Positions 12,001-23,856 are shown, counted from the first letter of the stretch. The stretch is DNA of 64,000 nucleotides from Seiridium cupressi (GCA_036674765.1 JARVKI010000065.1:186001-250000), one strand, 5' to 3'. A program made the numbers and translations. Notes: a model not told the origin generated them from the letters alone.

Positions 12001-15000
12001 ATTGTTATAGTTGTTGGTATCGTGATGGACCGGAGTGATTGTGTAGCCTTCGAGGATAACGAGAGCTTCGTCGGGCTCGGAGTCCTGGGTCGCAAAGACG
12101 TCAAGTTCGACGGGCTTTGCAACTGCGGGCGAGATCTTGGGAGAAGACCCATATACGCGAAGTCGACTCCCTGGTATCTTGGTCACCTTCGGTGATATAC
12201 TTAATCTTTTGAAACCCGATGGCATGTAGATCTTGTCCCACCCGGTCCTGCCAGCACCAAGGAGTGGCCACAAGATCTGAATGATCAGGTCTAGGTGCGC
12301 GGGGTGCATGATGAGCTCTGGCTCGAAGTGATGCGGCATCGCGGCTGCTGTATCCGCCAGTTCAACCTCTGCAACAGCGAGTTGGTCCACTGTTCGACAG
12401 TCCACAAATCCTTGGAAAGCGGGGCCATAGTATACCCCCAGACTTTTCAGATTGGATGCGAGTTTGCCAATGTCAACAACTTCGGTACACTTCTCTTCCA
12501 TCATAGTGGTTTTGGCCTTCATCGTTCTTTTTCTTGACTCTAGCTGGCGTTGGCCATCCACAACGTTTAAGCTCTTGTCTTTTTGAAGACCAACCAAGCC
12601 CCGGCAATGTTCGACCCAGCCCTTGTCTGCGGTCCATGCGAATATGCGGAATTCATCCCAAGAATCGGTGGATTTCTTGGTTCCTTCATTGAAGGGTCTC
12701 AGTGTAATCATTGTTTCAACCTCGGTCGACTCTTCAATCAAGAGCGCTCGGTTCGCAGAGATCTCACGGAACTCATACCTGTCAAACTTGAGGTTGCGAG
12801 AGTTGGCCCTCTGGAAGGCGGCTTCCATGGCCATGGTCACGTATCCAGCCATTGGAAAGACGATATTGGACTGAATTTGATGGTCTCGGAGCCAAGGCAT
12901 ATCTTCGAGGCGAATGACATTACGCCATCTCGGTTCCAAGTCGTTTGAGTCGTCAGCAAGCGCACCGAGAATGTCGTTTCGAGGGAATTGGCGTATGAAT
13001 CGCCTGTTGTCACCAATTCGGCTCTGATGCCAATATCTAGTAGTATGTTGCCATGGATATCTCGGGAGGTCGGTCAGCAGGCCCATAGTCTTATCTCGTG
13101 AGCGAGGGAAATTGATTGCCTCGAAATTCACATGGTGTCCCCGGGTGCATAAACTCGCTCCCAACTGCTGCATAGTCTCGATGGCATCTTTGTTGCGGAC
13201 TAGAGTAGGCGCGTATTCTGCACTGCTCATCGTTGTGCCCCCTGCTTTCAATGTCTGTTTGACGGGGCCCTCGAGCGCCGCATGGGGACCCACTTCAACA
13301 AGTACAATGTTTTCCTGTCGTGATGGGGTAGATTTACCGAATGCGAGGCACATGTTGCGAAGTGATTGCGCGAACTGGACTGGGCTCACCAAGTTCTTGA
13401 CCCAATACGAAGCTCCCAAGTCTGAGGCACTGATTTCGAGACCTGTTACCGACGAGAAATACCTCGCCTCCGAAGCGTTTCGAGGCTGGATGTCTTTGAG
13501 CGCTGCTAGATAATCGTCCGCCACGAGTTCCATGTGATGAGAGTGGTAGGCCATGTCGATCCGCAGCTTTCGGTTGAAATAACCCTTCTCTTCCACAAGA
13601 CTTTGCAGCTCTGTGATGGCCTCTTCATCGCCTGAAGCTGTTATACTCGATGGACTGTTAATGCACGCAATGACTACCCGTCCTGTTTTGAGGCCTTTCA
13701 ACAGCGGCTGGACGTCGTCCGGTCCAGCTCCTATGGCCATCATTGAGCCACGGAGATTAGGATGCCTGGCCTTGAAGTCCACCGACGCAAGCCCGCGATA
13801 GTAGGCAATCTTCATGCAGTCTTTCAGTGATAATATTCCCGCTGCGAATGCACCAGCAATTTCGCCGCTGGAATGTCCGACAACCCCAGCTGCACGGATA
13901 CCCCACGATGAAAGTAAGCGAACCAGGGCAATCTGAATGGCAGTACAAGCCGGTTGACTAATGTATGCCTGGCTTACGAAGGAGGATTCCGCGTCTTTAG
14001 ATAATTCATCTAGTTCAAGGTTAGCAAAAGTAATCTTTTGTGGGGTAAAAGTGATGAAAGCACCTGTCAAAGACCAGCCAGACCCGAGACTCTCCAAATA
14101 CTCATCTGCCATCTTGATGACCGACGCGAATATCGGGTACACACTCATCAATTCTCGGCCCATAGCATGCCACTGAGCGCCCTGGCCAGTGAACACGAAT
14201 GCTATCTTCGGTGGACGGAAAGCCGAGACCGGCCGAAGATCTGGGCTTGAGAGTTTATGGATTAATTCCGATGAAGTAGCCGCAGATATAGCAACTTTCC
14301 ATGTGAGGAACGACCGGCGTTGGCAAAGTGTATATGCCAGTTTGCCCATAACGGAGAGCTCTAGGGTTTCAGGTCGTTGTTCCAGGTACATTTGAAGGCC
14401 CTTCATTTGCGCCGTCACTGATTTCTCACTGTTCGCTGAGAGTACGAACAGAAATCGAATTTTGTGACTTGCAATTCCAAGCTTTGATGTGAGTATTGCA
14501 GGAGCCCCCACAACACCGTTCGGCTTCTGGGCGCTGACACGATCTGATTTAGATGGTTTGGGCGGGCCTTCCAGCACAACATGGCAATTGGTCCCACCAA
14601 ACCCAAAGTTATTGACACTCGCCAGACGCTTTTTCCTCGGCCACGGGACTTGAGTCTTGGGAACCTATCGCTGGGTAAGAATGGGGATTCACCGTGGTCA
14701 AGATCCTGATTCGGCAGCTGACTTACCTTCATATTCCATTCAGCAAGAGGTATCGCTTCGTTTGGCTTTTTGAAGTTGATGTTTGGGAGAATGAACCCCT
14801 TTTCGAGCATGAGTGCTGTTTTTATAACAGCGACAATACCACTCGAACCCTCCGCATGTCCAATGTTAGACTTGATAGAGCCTATGTAGAGAGGGTCCTT
14901 GATTGAGCGACCCTTTCCAAACACAGAATTCAGGGCTGTGGCTTCTATGGGGTCTCCGACTTTGGTGCCAGTTCCGTGTGCCTCCACGTAGCCTGTGTCA

Positions 15001-16352
15001 TTGACATCCAGACCAGCCGACTCATATACGGAACGTATCAGCTCGGCCTGAGCAGCACCATTTGGCATTGAGATTCCTTGAGTTCTGCCGTCTTGATTCA
15101 CTACAGCATCTAAATTAGGAATTTTCTCTTTGGATACGTTTGAATAGTCGTAGGAGTTTTTCTTGTTCTTGTTTTCTTTTCTTTTCCTTTTTGTCTTCTT
15201 CTTTTATCTCTTTCCTTCTTTCCTTAAAGAGGTGCACAAGTAGGAAATTTCACGTTTCAAAAGACTTTTCAAGGGACAGGCACTAATATGGAAATTAACT
15301 TACTACCGGTACTGCGAATGACTGCTCGAATGCGGTCTCCATCCGCAATTGCATCATCTAAATTCTTCAAGACTATGCAGCCAATTCCCTCTCCACGGCC
15401 GAAGCCTGATGCTCTGTCATCAAATGAAAACGATTTTCCTGCTTGAGAGAGAAGCCTCCATTTGTAAGTACTAGATCCGAAATCAAGGCATCTGGAGAAA
15501 GTACCTTGAATTGGACATTGAAATAAATATCTCGGGAACCAGGTTCAAATGACTGCCGCCCACGACCGCTTGGCTGGACTCCCCCGACCTCAAGCTCTGG
15601 CATGCAAGATGTAGAGCAGAAAGGGTCGAGGAGCATGCCGTGTCCACGGTGACGCTCGGCCCTTTAAGGTCAAAATAATATGACAGGCGATTCGATAGGA
15701 CTGATTGAGCAGTGCCAGTGGCTTCATATGCTGGTACAGTGTCCGCATCTCGGAGACAGAACAGACTATAGTCGGAGAAGGAGCCTCCCACAAACACACC
15801 GACATTCTGTCCAACCACTGTCTCCTTGGGAATTCCTGCATTTTCGAAAGCCTCATAGGTGCACTCAAGTAGGAGTCGTTGTTGAGGGTCGATGGATCTG
15901 GCCTCTTGCGCTGAAATGTTGAAAAAGGGGGCGTCGAACAGCCCGACATCTTCCTGGAGAAAGTGCCCGCCCTCGGCGTTGTAAGTGCCGGTCCTGGAGG
16001 CATTGGGATGGAAATAGCCTTGCTGGCTCCATCTGTCTTTAGGGATTGGCGACCAGCCGCTACGTGCCCGGGAGCACAACTGCCAGAGCTCTTCGGCACT
16101 GCTTACATTCCCCGAGAGACGGCATGCCATGCCAATGATGGCTATAGGCGCCACGTCTTTTGGCGCTGGAGTTGGAGAGGTTGTCGCCGCCGCATTGGGG
16201 CCACCCGGCTTGGATGCAGCCACATCGGAGGATTGCGTCCCATCACTGACGAAGAGGTCGTCCGGGTGCCGCCCGCTAAACTCTCCATCAGTGGTCCCAT
16301 TAGTACCACCGCTGATCTGCCCATCAAGGACAGGTTCTTGAATATCCCCCAT
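9058..16352 (-). CDS. Highly reducing type I polyketide synthase, KS-AT-DH-ER-KR-ACP
   Basis: Six exons on the minus strand: 16352-15505, 15455-15304, 15100-14727, 14664-10339, 10275-9958 and 9903-9058. They sum to 2288 codons (2287 aa). KS starts near residue 69 with Cys240 (VDTACSS), His375 (EAHGTGT) and His415 (SNIGHAEG). AT has FVFTGQGAQ near 614 and Ser723 (GHSSGE). DH has His1053 (WLRDHQI) and Asp1250 (HPAHLDLIIQ). ER spans about 1575-1900 with HAAAGGVGQ. KR starts near 1900 with GGTGGLGR and a Ser-Tyr-Asn set in LSSAAG and AAYSAANTF. ACP carries Ser2230 (YGLDSL). No SAM motif lies between DH and ER, so there is no C-methyltransferase, and no release domain follows the ACP. The product should be a reduced, unbranched chain released by a partner enzyme. 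The 203 nt intron 2 carries a long purine tract on the coding strand. Confidence 0.95.
15135..15232. repeat. Homopyrimidine-rich tract inside PKS intron 2
   Basis: About 100 bp of almost pure T/C on the plus strand (purines on the PKS coding strand) lies within the 203 nt intron. This explains the intron's unusual length. It is simple sequence of unknown function. Confidence 0.7.
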
Positions 16353-17749
16353 GGTCGAAATTCAACTGCAGAGCATGGGAGACATGGATAACAATATTTC
16401 GAGACAAAAAGGAGCAACGGCCAGATGCTAGAACTTTGAATAAAAGAGGCCTATACCAACTACGCCTTACTTAGTTTGTCGAGCACGCTCATCATACCTC
16501 CTAGGTATGCACCCATTGTGCTTCTATCGCCCGCCCCGCACCTCTTGATGCACTACAGGCACAGGCCCTTATCCACTAGCCGACGGACGGACGCTGGTCC
16601 GCAGAGCCCGTAAGGCCCTAAAGTCGTGCTGGTCGCGTTGATAGTAAGGGTAACGTTCCATAGTTGAACCCGAAGGATTCCTGCAGGGTTCGCCAAGTAA
16701 GCAACCGTCATACGATAAGCCGGTAGACTGCAGCAAGGCACGTCTAAGTTCTCTTCTTACACAAATACGCCTCGAAATTGCATAATGTCCTTGTCAGTGC
16801 TATAACGTACAGAACTGTAAAATGCAAGATTAATGGGGTCACCGGCTATAGAAGGGGCCTAGGCGTTGGAGTCTGGTGTTTGCAGGCAACATGTACGCTA
16901 GAATCAGCCGCCTGTTAGAAAACCTCTGCCGCTATTACGGGGCGAAGCTCAGTGTTCTCCAACCTCGAACAATATGCTAGTCTTCTGCGTCGGCGGCGCT
17001 AGAGCGAGCAAACGAGTAATTGGACAATGGTGCACAATTAGTATTGTCGAACACAGTAGACTATATTATACCACAAGAAACTATAGATAAAGTGGGAGGC
17101 GGACCAATAGAGGTGACTCAAATTTGGGACACTACCGTGGCATTGCGGCACGGGTACCAAAATTGTGGCAGAGATGCAACATGAATTATCAAATCAAGAG
17201 TCGCCGTAAGATACCCGGTGGTCTACACATTGCACTGGAAGAGTACCGTCAGCGCAGAACTCAAGAATCTCTTTGCGAGCTTGACTCTCCATCTGGTTGA
17301 GAGTATATGAAAACAGGGCCTTCGAGCGTTGAAGTAAGTGAGTAAAAACAATCACTTCCGATTCGCAAGAGAAATTGATGATCAGCTGATGGAGTCCTCA
17401 GTAATAGGTTTCTGTTGCTTCAAGGCTAAATCGCGGTATAGGTGTTTCTCAAATTGCAAAAGCCGTGCAATATTAATGGGATTTGCGCAGCATTGAAAGA
17501 ACGATTAATTAAATCGTTCACGTCGTATCACAAAAGAATATGCAACAACTTGCTGAGAACTAGGCTGTCGACGGCCACTTCAATAAATCTCATGAGAATT
17601 GAGAGGTAATGGTCAAAGGCAGGCGCCACCAAGATCCAAGTTTCGTCATGGTGCCCGAAATATAAATATGTACAATAAAATAGCGGCTCAAAATTGACAA
17701 GATTGCCAAGATACCATACAATCAAGTCTCTCGCTAAGGCTGAGCAAAT
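16353..17749. other. Gene-free interval, PKS promoter side
   Basis: About 1.4 kb. It contains the PKS promoter next to 16352. Otherwise it is moderately AT-rich sequence with only short, motif-less ORFs. No transposon or RNA gene was recognised. Confidence 0.5.
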
Positions 17750-19169
17750 TTATAGCGCACCAAACCACCGTCCACCTCTGTTACCTCCGAAAGAACCAGT
17801 AGGAGTGGCTCGTCCAGAGGTTCCAGTGTGTTGTCCAGCTCGGCTAGACGCTGTCGGAGCAACTGTAGAATCGTAAGTTATTTAGGTCTCAACTTACATC
17901 CGAGTGAGAGGAATCTTTATATGTGAACTTGGATGTAAGGGATAACTTACTGGAGCCACCGAATCCGCCGAGTGCGGTGCCTGCCTTTGCGCTGCTGCCA
18001 GCCGTGGGTGCGGAAGCAATTGACGTCGTGAAAGTACCTGCGTGAGAGGTCGTCTTCGATTTGGAGGCAGAAGATGTCTTGGCAGCGGCAGCGGCAGACT
18101 TCTTCGTGGTAGATGCAGCCGCAGCCGCAGCCGCAGCCACGGAGGACGAAGATGAGACATCATCGTCGTCTTGAGTCGTCATTGCACTAGAGCACCTAGA
18201 GTTAGCAATTGCCTCTTCCAGTGTGCTTGGCGAACATTGAAAGTTGAAGCCCAAGTTTCGAGAGCAGAAACACTGTCAGACAGCGATAGCTCCTGGAACA
18301 GGCTGTAAAGGGAGTGAAACCCCCCTGGAAGTTACTTACGGAATGGTGAGTTTGGCAAAAGTCCAAGTCTTTCCATCGTCCTCCGTCAGCATATCAGTGT
18401 ATGTAGCACCTGAGGAAGCAGTAAGCGTGTCGATGAAGGTGGAGTCGGCACTCTCCAAGATAATGGTCGAATTGACCCAGGTCTGTTCTGAGATGGTGCC
18501 AGTGCATGCAACGCCGTTGTAGTCTTGGCACTCAATCGCAGTACCCCAGCCCAACATGGGTCCCGAGGTCTTGTTGAAGGTGGACAGAAGGGTTCCGGTC
18601 ACTGCGTCCGACATGGTTCTATCATCATCATCAGCACCTGGCTATCATCACATCGTATAGGAGACCTACTGTTGCCAAAGATATGTCTCCTTGTCAATCA
18701 GTGTGTAGTTGAGCAAGATGCCATTCTCATAGTTCACATCCGCAGTGGTCAGGTCGCCGACCCATTGGTTAGGAACACCGGCATCAGTGTTTCCGTAAAC
18801 CTCAGAGGAGATGCACCTTAATGATAACTTAGTCTACATTCCTCCTCAAGTTCAAATCGAGGATACCTACCATGCATCATCAGCATCACTGCCGCTGCAT
18901 TCACTTTGACCGGCCGGATAAGATCCGATAATGCTTTGGATCAGGTCGCCAGTTCCGTTGGAGATTCCCAACCACACAAACAGGTATCCGGGCTGATCAG
19001 ACGGCATCTTTCCAGGATAGACAGTCGTGGTCGTGCTGATGATCTCTTGCTTGGATGGACCCAGACTGACAGCGGGACCCCAAGAGTCACGCTTCGCGAA
19101 CATGGAGGAGGCTGTGGCCGTAGCGGCGGCCGACAGCATCAGGCTGCCAAGTGCTGCACGGGAATACAT
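17750..19169 (-). CDS. Secreted protein with Ser/Ala-rich C-terminal tail, unknown function
   Basis: Minus-strand exons 19169-18871, 18816-18670, 18618-18340, 18195-17951 and 17862-17750 give 361 codons (360 aa). The N-terminus MYSRAALGSLMLSAAATATA is a clear signal peptide. Residues about 25-240 form a compact, N-glycosylation-rich domain (PGYLFVWLGISNGTGDLIQS, LLGWGT-type and NSTIILESADSTF segments). It resembles widespread fungal secreted hypothetical proteins with a predicted beta-rich fold. From about residue 245 the chain turns into an acidic patch followed by a low-complexity Ser/Ala/Lys/Thr linker and a Gly/Arg-rich end. No GPI-type hydrophobic C-terminus is present. I do not recognise an enzymatic motif. 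The 144 nt intron 3 is frame-consistent, but other splicing around 18196-18339 is possible. Confidence 0.75.
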
Positions 19170-20463
19170 GGTTGAAGTGAGTGTTGGAGTTGGTCAATGA
19201 ATGGATATGGAGCCGCAAGAAAAGTAGTGGGGCCTGCCACGAAGGAAGAGAATGAAATGTGATGATCGAGAAATGAGTAGATACTAGAGAAAGATGTTAG
19301 AGGGAGCTGTTTGCATTGTTATATCTTGGCACTGAGCTCCAGTCTTCAGCGGGCATTTCGGTTGGTGGGAAGATTACCGGCCGCTTCTCCATCATTGACT
19401 TAATCCACCATCCCCTGGAGCTATTACAGTCAATGTATCCGCCAGCCGCATGAGCTGGGAAGTAGTAGCCACTCCAAACCCTGGAATGGCAGCAGTGGCC
19501 TGAGGCTAACATAGCTTGCGTGGCAGTATTTAGACGACCAACAATTGATCCAAATTTGATCAAAGTTTCATCTAGATCCTTTCTGCAACTGAGGGACCAG
19601 TTACTCATTCCTCATGGGAGTCTGGAGAAAGGCCATCATAGCGAGTCGCCCCATTATCGGGTGGTCATTTTCTGGCTTGGCATGCTAGACGCTGACAGGC
19701 CTTGTTTCCATGATATTACATTAGCGTTTTAGCGTTTCATTTAGATGCGACAAGCTATTTTAGCAAACAAGGGCCCACTTTATCCCAATCATTTGGAACG
19801 GCAGTCGATAATTCTTACTCCTGGCAGTGCTTAATTGAGTGCAGTGCGGCTCCCAAGCCTCTTGGATATGATCATAACTCCGCCAATGTCGAAACAGTTG
19901 AGATACATTGTAGCGACTGAGGTTGAATCGCTTTGCCCTAGCCGGCTCCACATTCACAACCATGGCCCGGCGCGAGGTGCTTGCGATGCTTGGTGACCGT
20001 TATTTCGAAACTTGTGTTATAATAGCTTACGCCAAACGGGTTGGCAGTATTGAATAACGGCCAGACTTAGCCAATGACGCCATGGTCTGTGGCAGCATGT
20101 GCTGTCTTGACGTATCGCATGAAGTTGACGATTCTGCAACGATGTAGCCTGTCACTCTCTGTTCCGCGAAGGACAGCGAGCCGCCACCATGGTGGACGCT
20201 CAGTCAAACGCGCCATTATTAGATGGTAGGCAAGCCAGCTTATACCCCTGGTGAATCTCACATATCTCACGACATTCATAATGACGCGGAGATAAACAGC
20301 CATAATCAAGCTTGGCCCACTATCAGTAGCCGGCCCATGTTCCGCCCATGTTTGCTTGCATTGAAGTTAGTTTACTCTACCCACATCCGATAAGAGATAT
20401 ATGCTGTTGTAGTTTGCATATAACAATATAATTAGTTTTACGCTACTCGAAAGTGTGAAGGCA
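19170..20463. other. Gene-free interval
   Basis: About 1.3 kb between the divergent secreted-protein and amidohydrolase genes. The small minus-strand ORFs at 19297-19608 and 20067-20309 show no family features. It presumably includes both promoters. Confidence 0.5.
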
Positions 20464-21802
20464 ATGACTGTCGTAATTCGCGCCGATCGCGTGCTGCCAA
20501 ACAGCAAGGATGATCTGATATCAGATGGTGTGGTTGTTATCGAAGGCCGGAGAATCGTGTGGGTAGGGCAGTGGGCTAGACTTCAGGACAGTCTCAAGTC
20601 TGCGACCGTAAAATATTTGGGAGATGTGACCCTGATGCCGGGGCTCTTCGACTGCCATGTGAGACACTGCTCATGTCTTCAAGGCGTACTATTTATCGTA
20701 AAGGGAGGTGGAGCTGACCGGCGGCTCTTAGGTTCATCTGCAAATGGACCCGTCTGATGTGTCTACGAGCACAGCGATAAATCTCGAAGATGATGCTTTG
20801 CTACGTCTTATAGCCAGAAACGCATCGAAGCTTCTGGATGCCGGTGTGACCACCTGCCGCGACCTGGGATCTCGTGGCTGGACCACAGCGTCTATCCGTG
20901 ATCAGATCTCTAGGAGCAAACTGGCAGGGCCTCGCATTCAATGTGCTAATGCACCATTAACTGTGCCAGGTGGCCATGCGGCACTTATGGGAGGAGTATG
21001 CGAAGGAGTAGAGGGTGTCCGCGCTGAGGTTCGCAAGCGTGCACAAGAGGGAGCTGACCTTATTAAAGTCATGTCGACGGATGGCTTTATGACGGCAGGA
21101 TCGCATCCAAGCCAGGCTAGGTTCTCGCCTGATGAGATGGCTGCGATCCGTGACGAAGCCACTAAACACGGGCTCTCTATCACCACGCATGCAACGGGGA
21201 AGCAAGGTATCGACCGAGCCGCCGACGCTCATTTTGACTGCATTGAACACTGCGCGTGGATCAACCCGGACAGCAAAGCCGAATTCGACCCTGTTGTGGC
21301 GCAGAAGTTCGTTGACGGGAACATTGCTGTTTGTCCCACGATGAACACGGCCTGCATTTCGCAGTGCTACTTTTGCCCTTGGGATGAACGCCCTGCCATT
21401 GTCGATAACCTTGAAAAGATGCGCGAAATTGGCATCAGGTTGGTTACAGGTACCGACTCCGGCATTGGGCTCTGCCGCTTCGAGCGGTATGCGGACGGCT
21501 TGACAGTTTTGGCGGATGCTGGATACACTTCTCGTGAGATAATTGCAGCATCAACAGAAGCTGCGGCCGAGGTCTGTGGGCTGGAAAGAGAAACAGGGCG
21601 GTTGGAAGGTGGTTTCGCAGCCGATCTAGCTGCGTTTGCAGGCAATCCCTTGGAGGACGTCACGGCCTACAGAGAGCCACGTTTTGTGATGGCCCTGGGT
21701 CGAGAACATGAGCTTTCCCCCATAGAGCCATTAGGAGATATAAAGGAGAAAGCCGACTTGACACTCAAACTCTTGAGGGAAGGTGCCGGGATCAAGAAGT
21801 AG
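20464..21802 (+). CDS. Amidohydrolase (imidazolonepropionase-like metal-dependent hydrolase)
   Basis: Exons 20464-20658 and 20732-21802 give 421 aa. The ATG at 20464 was chosen because the upstream in-frame codon is GTG. The N-terminal beta-sandwich (VVIEGRRIVWVG) precedes the metal motif DCHVHLQ, which is formed exactly across the intron. The remaining ligands are visible: the Lys in LIKVMSTDG, His in TTHATG, His in CIEHCAW and Asp in GTDSG. The EACGLERETGRLE-like segment and FAADLAAF are the usual C-terminal return to the sandwich domain. This subgroup includes imidazolonepropionase, prolidase-type and mycotoxin-degrading amidohydrolases, so the substrate cannot be named. There is no signal peptide, so it is cytosolic. 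It stands alone between a secreted protein and an esterase. Confidence 0.88.
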
Positions 21803-22179
21803 CGCAGAGGCAACTCGTACAGTAAATAAAAGCTGACTTGAAATTGATGTGCCCTCGTAACTTTTCGTTCAAAACCCAGGCTACTGAAACTCTGCAACGA
21901 AAACACTAGTTAAGCTCGGATCCAGCAAGACATTCGTCTGCACCCCGAAACGCTATCGCGGTTAGCCAAATTGGCATTCCGGGCTTGTATAACTTGCTAA
22001 GCATAAGAGAAGACCAATCAACCCAACTACAATCATCTTCAAATTCGTCGCTTTTACACCGTCGGGAACAGAATTACCGATACCACATGTTGAACCATGC
22101 ATACGTTAACAAAATTAGCCGGGCACATCCGCTTATTCCTTTCGACGTCTACACGTGTTATATACTGTTTGTACCTGTC
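21803..22179. other. Convergent intergenic region
   Basis: 377 bp between the 3' ends of the amidohydrolase and the esterase. No feature beyond 3' UTRs is expected. Confidence 0.5.
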
Positions 22180-23856
22180 TTAAGCGGGGATCGCGCTGTC
22201 CCAGTAGTCTAGATCAATTTCGGGACATTGACTATCGTACAAAGATGGATCAACGAACTCGATCCTGGAAGTATTTCCAGTGCCGATCAAGCCGAGGGTT
22301 TCCGCACTGGCATTATAACGTGGCCATCCGAACGCATCAGCTAGTCCGTTCGCCGCATCATTCGCAAACCACCACCAACGATCACTCACGCTTGTGGTGA
22401 GATCAGTCTGAGCCTCCACAGGTGTAATGCCGCTGACAAGATCTGAATTGCCAGTGACCATATATATCTCAACACCATGATAGGCACCACTCGAGGGGGG
22501 ATCATATAGACGCGTGTTTTCCCAATCTGCCATATAACGAGACCTGTAACTAGGTATGCCCAGCTCAGTTCGATAGTAGGCTTCAGCTGCTGCAGCACAG
22601 GTAAATGTCTCTCGCTCAAATTCCTCCCATGCCTCCTCAGTGAGAGTGTTGCCCTGTGCCAAGGCAGAGATCCTGTAGAATCCAGATTCATGATTACCGT
22701 GGATTTGCAAATACGGAATGTCAGCCAAATTGCCAGATTTGACGCGTGAAATGTATTCTTCTGTCGAGAACCACGTCTTGTTGTCCTGAGTCACCTGGAA
22801 CTGAGGCTGGGAGCGGGCCGGTGAGTTCGTAGGAACGGTCGGTACCTTCTTCACTGCATTGAGGATCTGCTGGAAGGTGATATTTGAAGATCGCATGCAC
22901 TCGAGTGTAGTTCCAGACGTGCCACAGCCCAATGTGCCCGATACGTTATACCAATTGCTCGCAGCCAGCTCAAGGGAATTAGTCGGAAACGCGAACTGAT
23001 TTCCCGAATGCGATGCAATTCCTGCTACCAATGGCTTCTCCTTGAACGCGTACGCCCAATTGCCTACCGCTGCAGCACCGGACGACTGTCCGAAGAGGGC
23101 CATGCGGGCTGGGCTGGCACCAAAATACTTGATATTGTCGTGGACCCACTGCACAGCGGCGTAATGGTCCAGGAGGCCGACATTTTGCGTTGCTTCGGGA
23201 GCTCCTGGAAAACCAAAAATGTTCATGCGAAAGTTAAAGGTGACGAAAGCAGCATTCTTAGATGCGGCGAAGTTTGCGCCGTTATAAAATGGTGTGTTCG
23301 AAGTGCCAGAGCTATGTCGTCCTCCGTGAATCCACATGAGCACAGGATGACTAGCATTCAGCTTTAGCGCATCCGCCTTGATCCAAATGTTGAGTTTCAA
23401 ACAATCTTCACTTTGCGTATGATTGGTCGCCGTTGTGCTTACAAAGCGGGTGAAGAGTTGACTATACTGAGATGTGGCATTGGGGTATGCGAAGAGTGAC
23501 GCGGGGTTTTGAGGACAATCGGCGCCCTGAGTAACAAGTGAACGAGAGATAATCAGCTTGGAAGCTCGTAAGCAGGCTCTACTATTGTGATGATCACTCA
23601 CCCATGTATTAGCGACGAAGTCTGCAGTTAAATTTCTCGCTTCGGGTGGCGCGAATCGCAGATCCTGCACTGGAGCGGCGGCATACGGTATACCAAGGAA
23701 TTCACAGACTTCTGACTGAATACCACTCCGATGGCCGATGATGCGGCTGTGTGGCGTGTTGGCAATGCAATCACCGTGATCAGTAGCACGTGCACCCGCG
23801 ATAAGCGAAGCAATCAAAATGGACAAATGTGCCCAAATGAAGACGTGGTGCAACAT
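22180..23856 (-). CDS. Secreted type-B carboxylesterase/lipase
   Basis: Minus-strand exons 23856-23602 and 23526-22180 give 533 aa. The removed 75 nt is in frame and stop-free, but it has a GTGAGT donor and CAG acceptor and interrupts the conserved NTW-GADCPQN join. I start at the Met of MLHHVFIWAHLSILIASLIA because it opens a signal peptide; an in-frame Met ten codons upstream (23886) is possible. Signatures are FLGIPYAAAP, SEDCLKLNIW, MWIHGGR, the nucleophile elbow FGQSSGAAAVG, the acid in GNHESGF and the His in GAYHGVEI. All three catalytic residues are therefore present. It acts outside the cell on carboxylic esters, with an unknown natural substrate. The many NxT/S sites fit secretion. 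Confidence 0.9.
   Translation of the reverse strand: MLHHVFIWAHLSILIASLIAGARATDHGDCIANTPHSRIIGHRSGIQSEVCEFLGIPYAAAPVQDLRFAPPEARNLTADFVANTWVSDHHNSRACLRASKLIISRSLVTQGADCPQNPASLFAYPNATSQYSQLFTRFVSTTATNHTQSEDCLKLNIWIKADALKLNASHPVLMWIHGGRHSSGTSNTPFYNGANFAASKNAAFVTFNFRMNIFGFPGAPEATQNVGLLDHYAAVQWVHDNIKYFGASPARMALFGQSSGAAAVGNWAYAFKEKPLVAGIASHSGNQFAFPTNSLELAASNWYNVSGTLGCGTSGTTLECMRSSNITFQQILNAVKKVPTVPTNSPARSQPQFQVTQDNKTWFSTEEYISRVKSGNLADIPYLQIHGNHESGFYRISALAQGNTLTEEAWEEFERETFTCAAAAEAYYRTELGIPSYRSRYMADWENTRLYDPPSSGAYHGVEIYMVTGNSDLVSGITPVEAQTDLTTSVSDRWWWFANDAANGLADAFGWPRYNASAETLGLIGTGNTSRIEFVDPSLYDSQCPEIDLDYWDSAIPA

Noticed and set aside
10340..14400. Many plus-strand ORFs opposite the PKS
   Set aside because: They are antisense shadows of a long coding exon and show no domain features.
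15300..15640. Apparent frameshifts breaking the PKS ketosynthase into several ORFs
   Set aside because: Removing introns 15504-15456, 15303-15101 and 14726-14665 restores a continuous KS with all motifs, and the six exons total exactly 2288 codons.
23527..23601. In-frame 25-residue insertion in the carboxylesterase
   Set aside because: The segment has intron borders (GTGAGT...CAG) and interrupts a conserved region, so it is treated as an intron.
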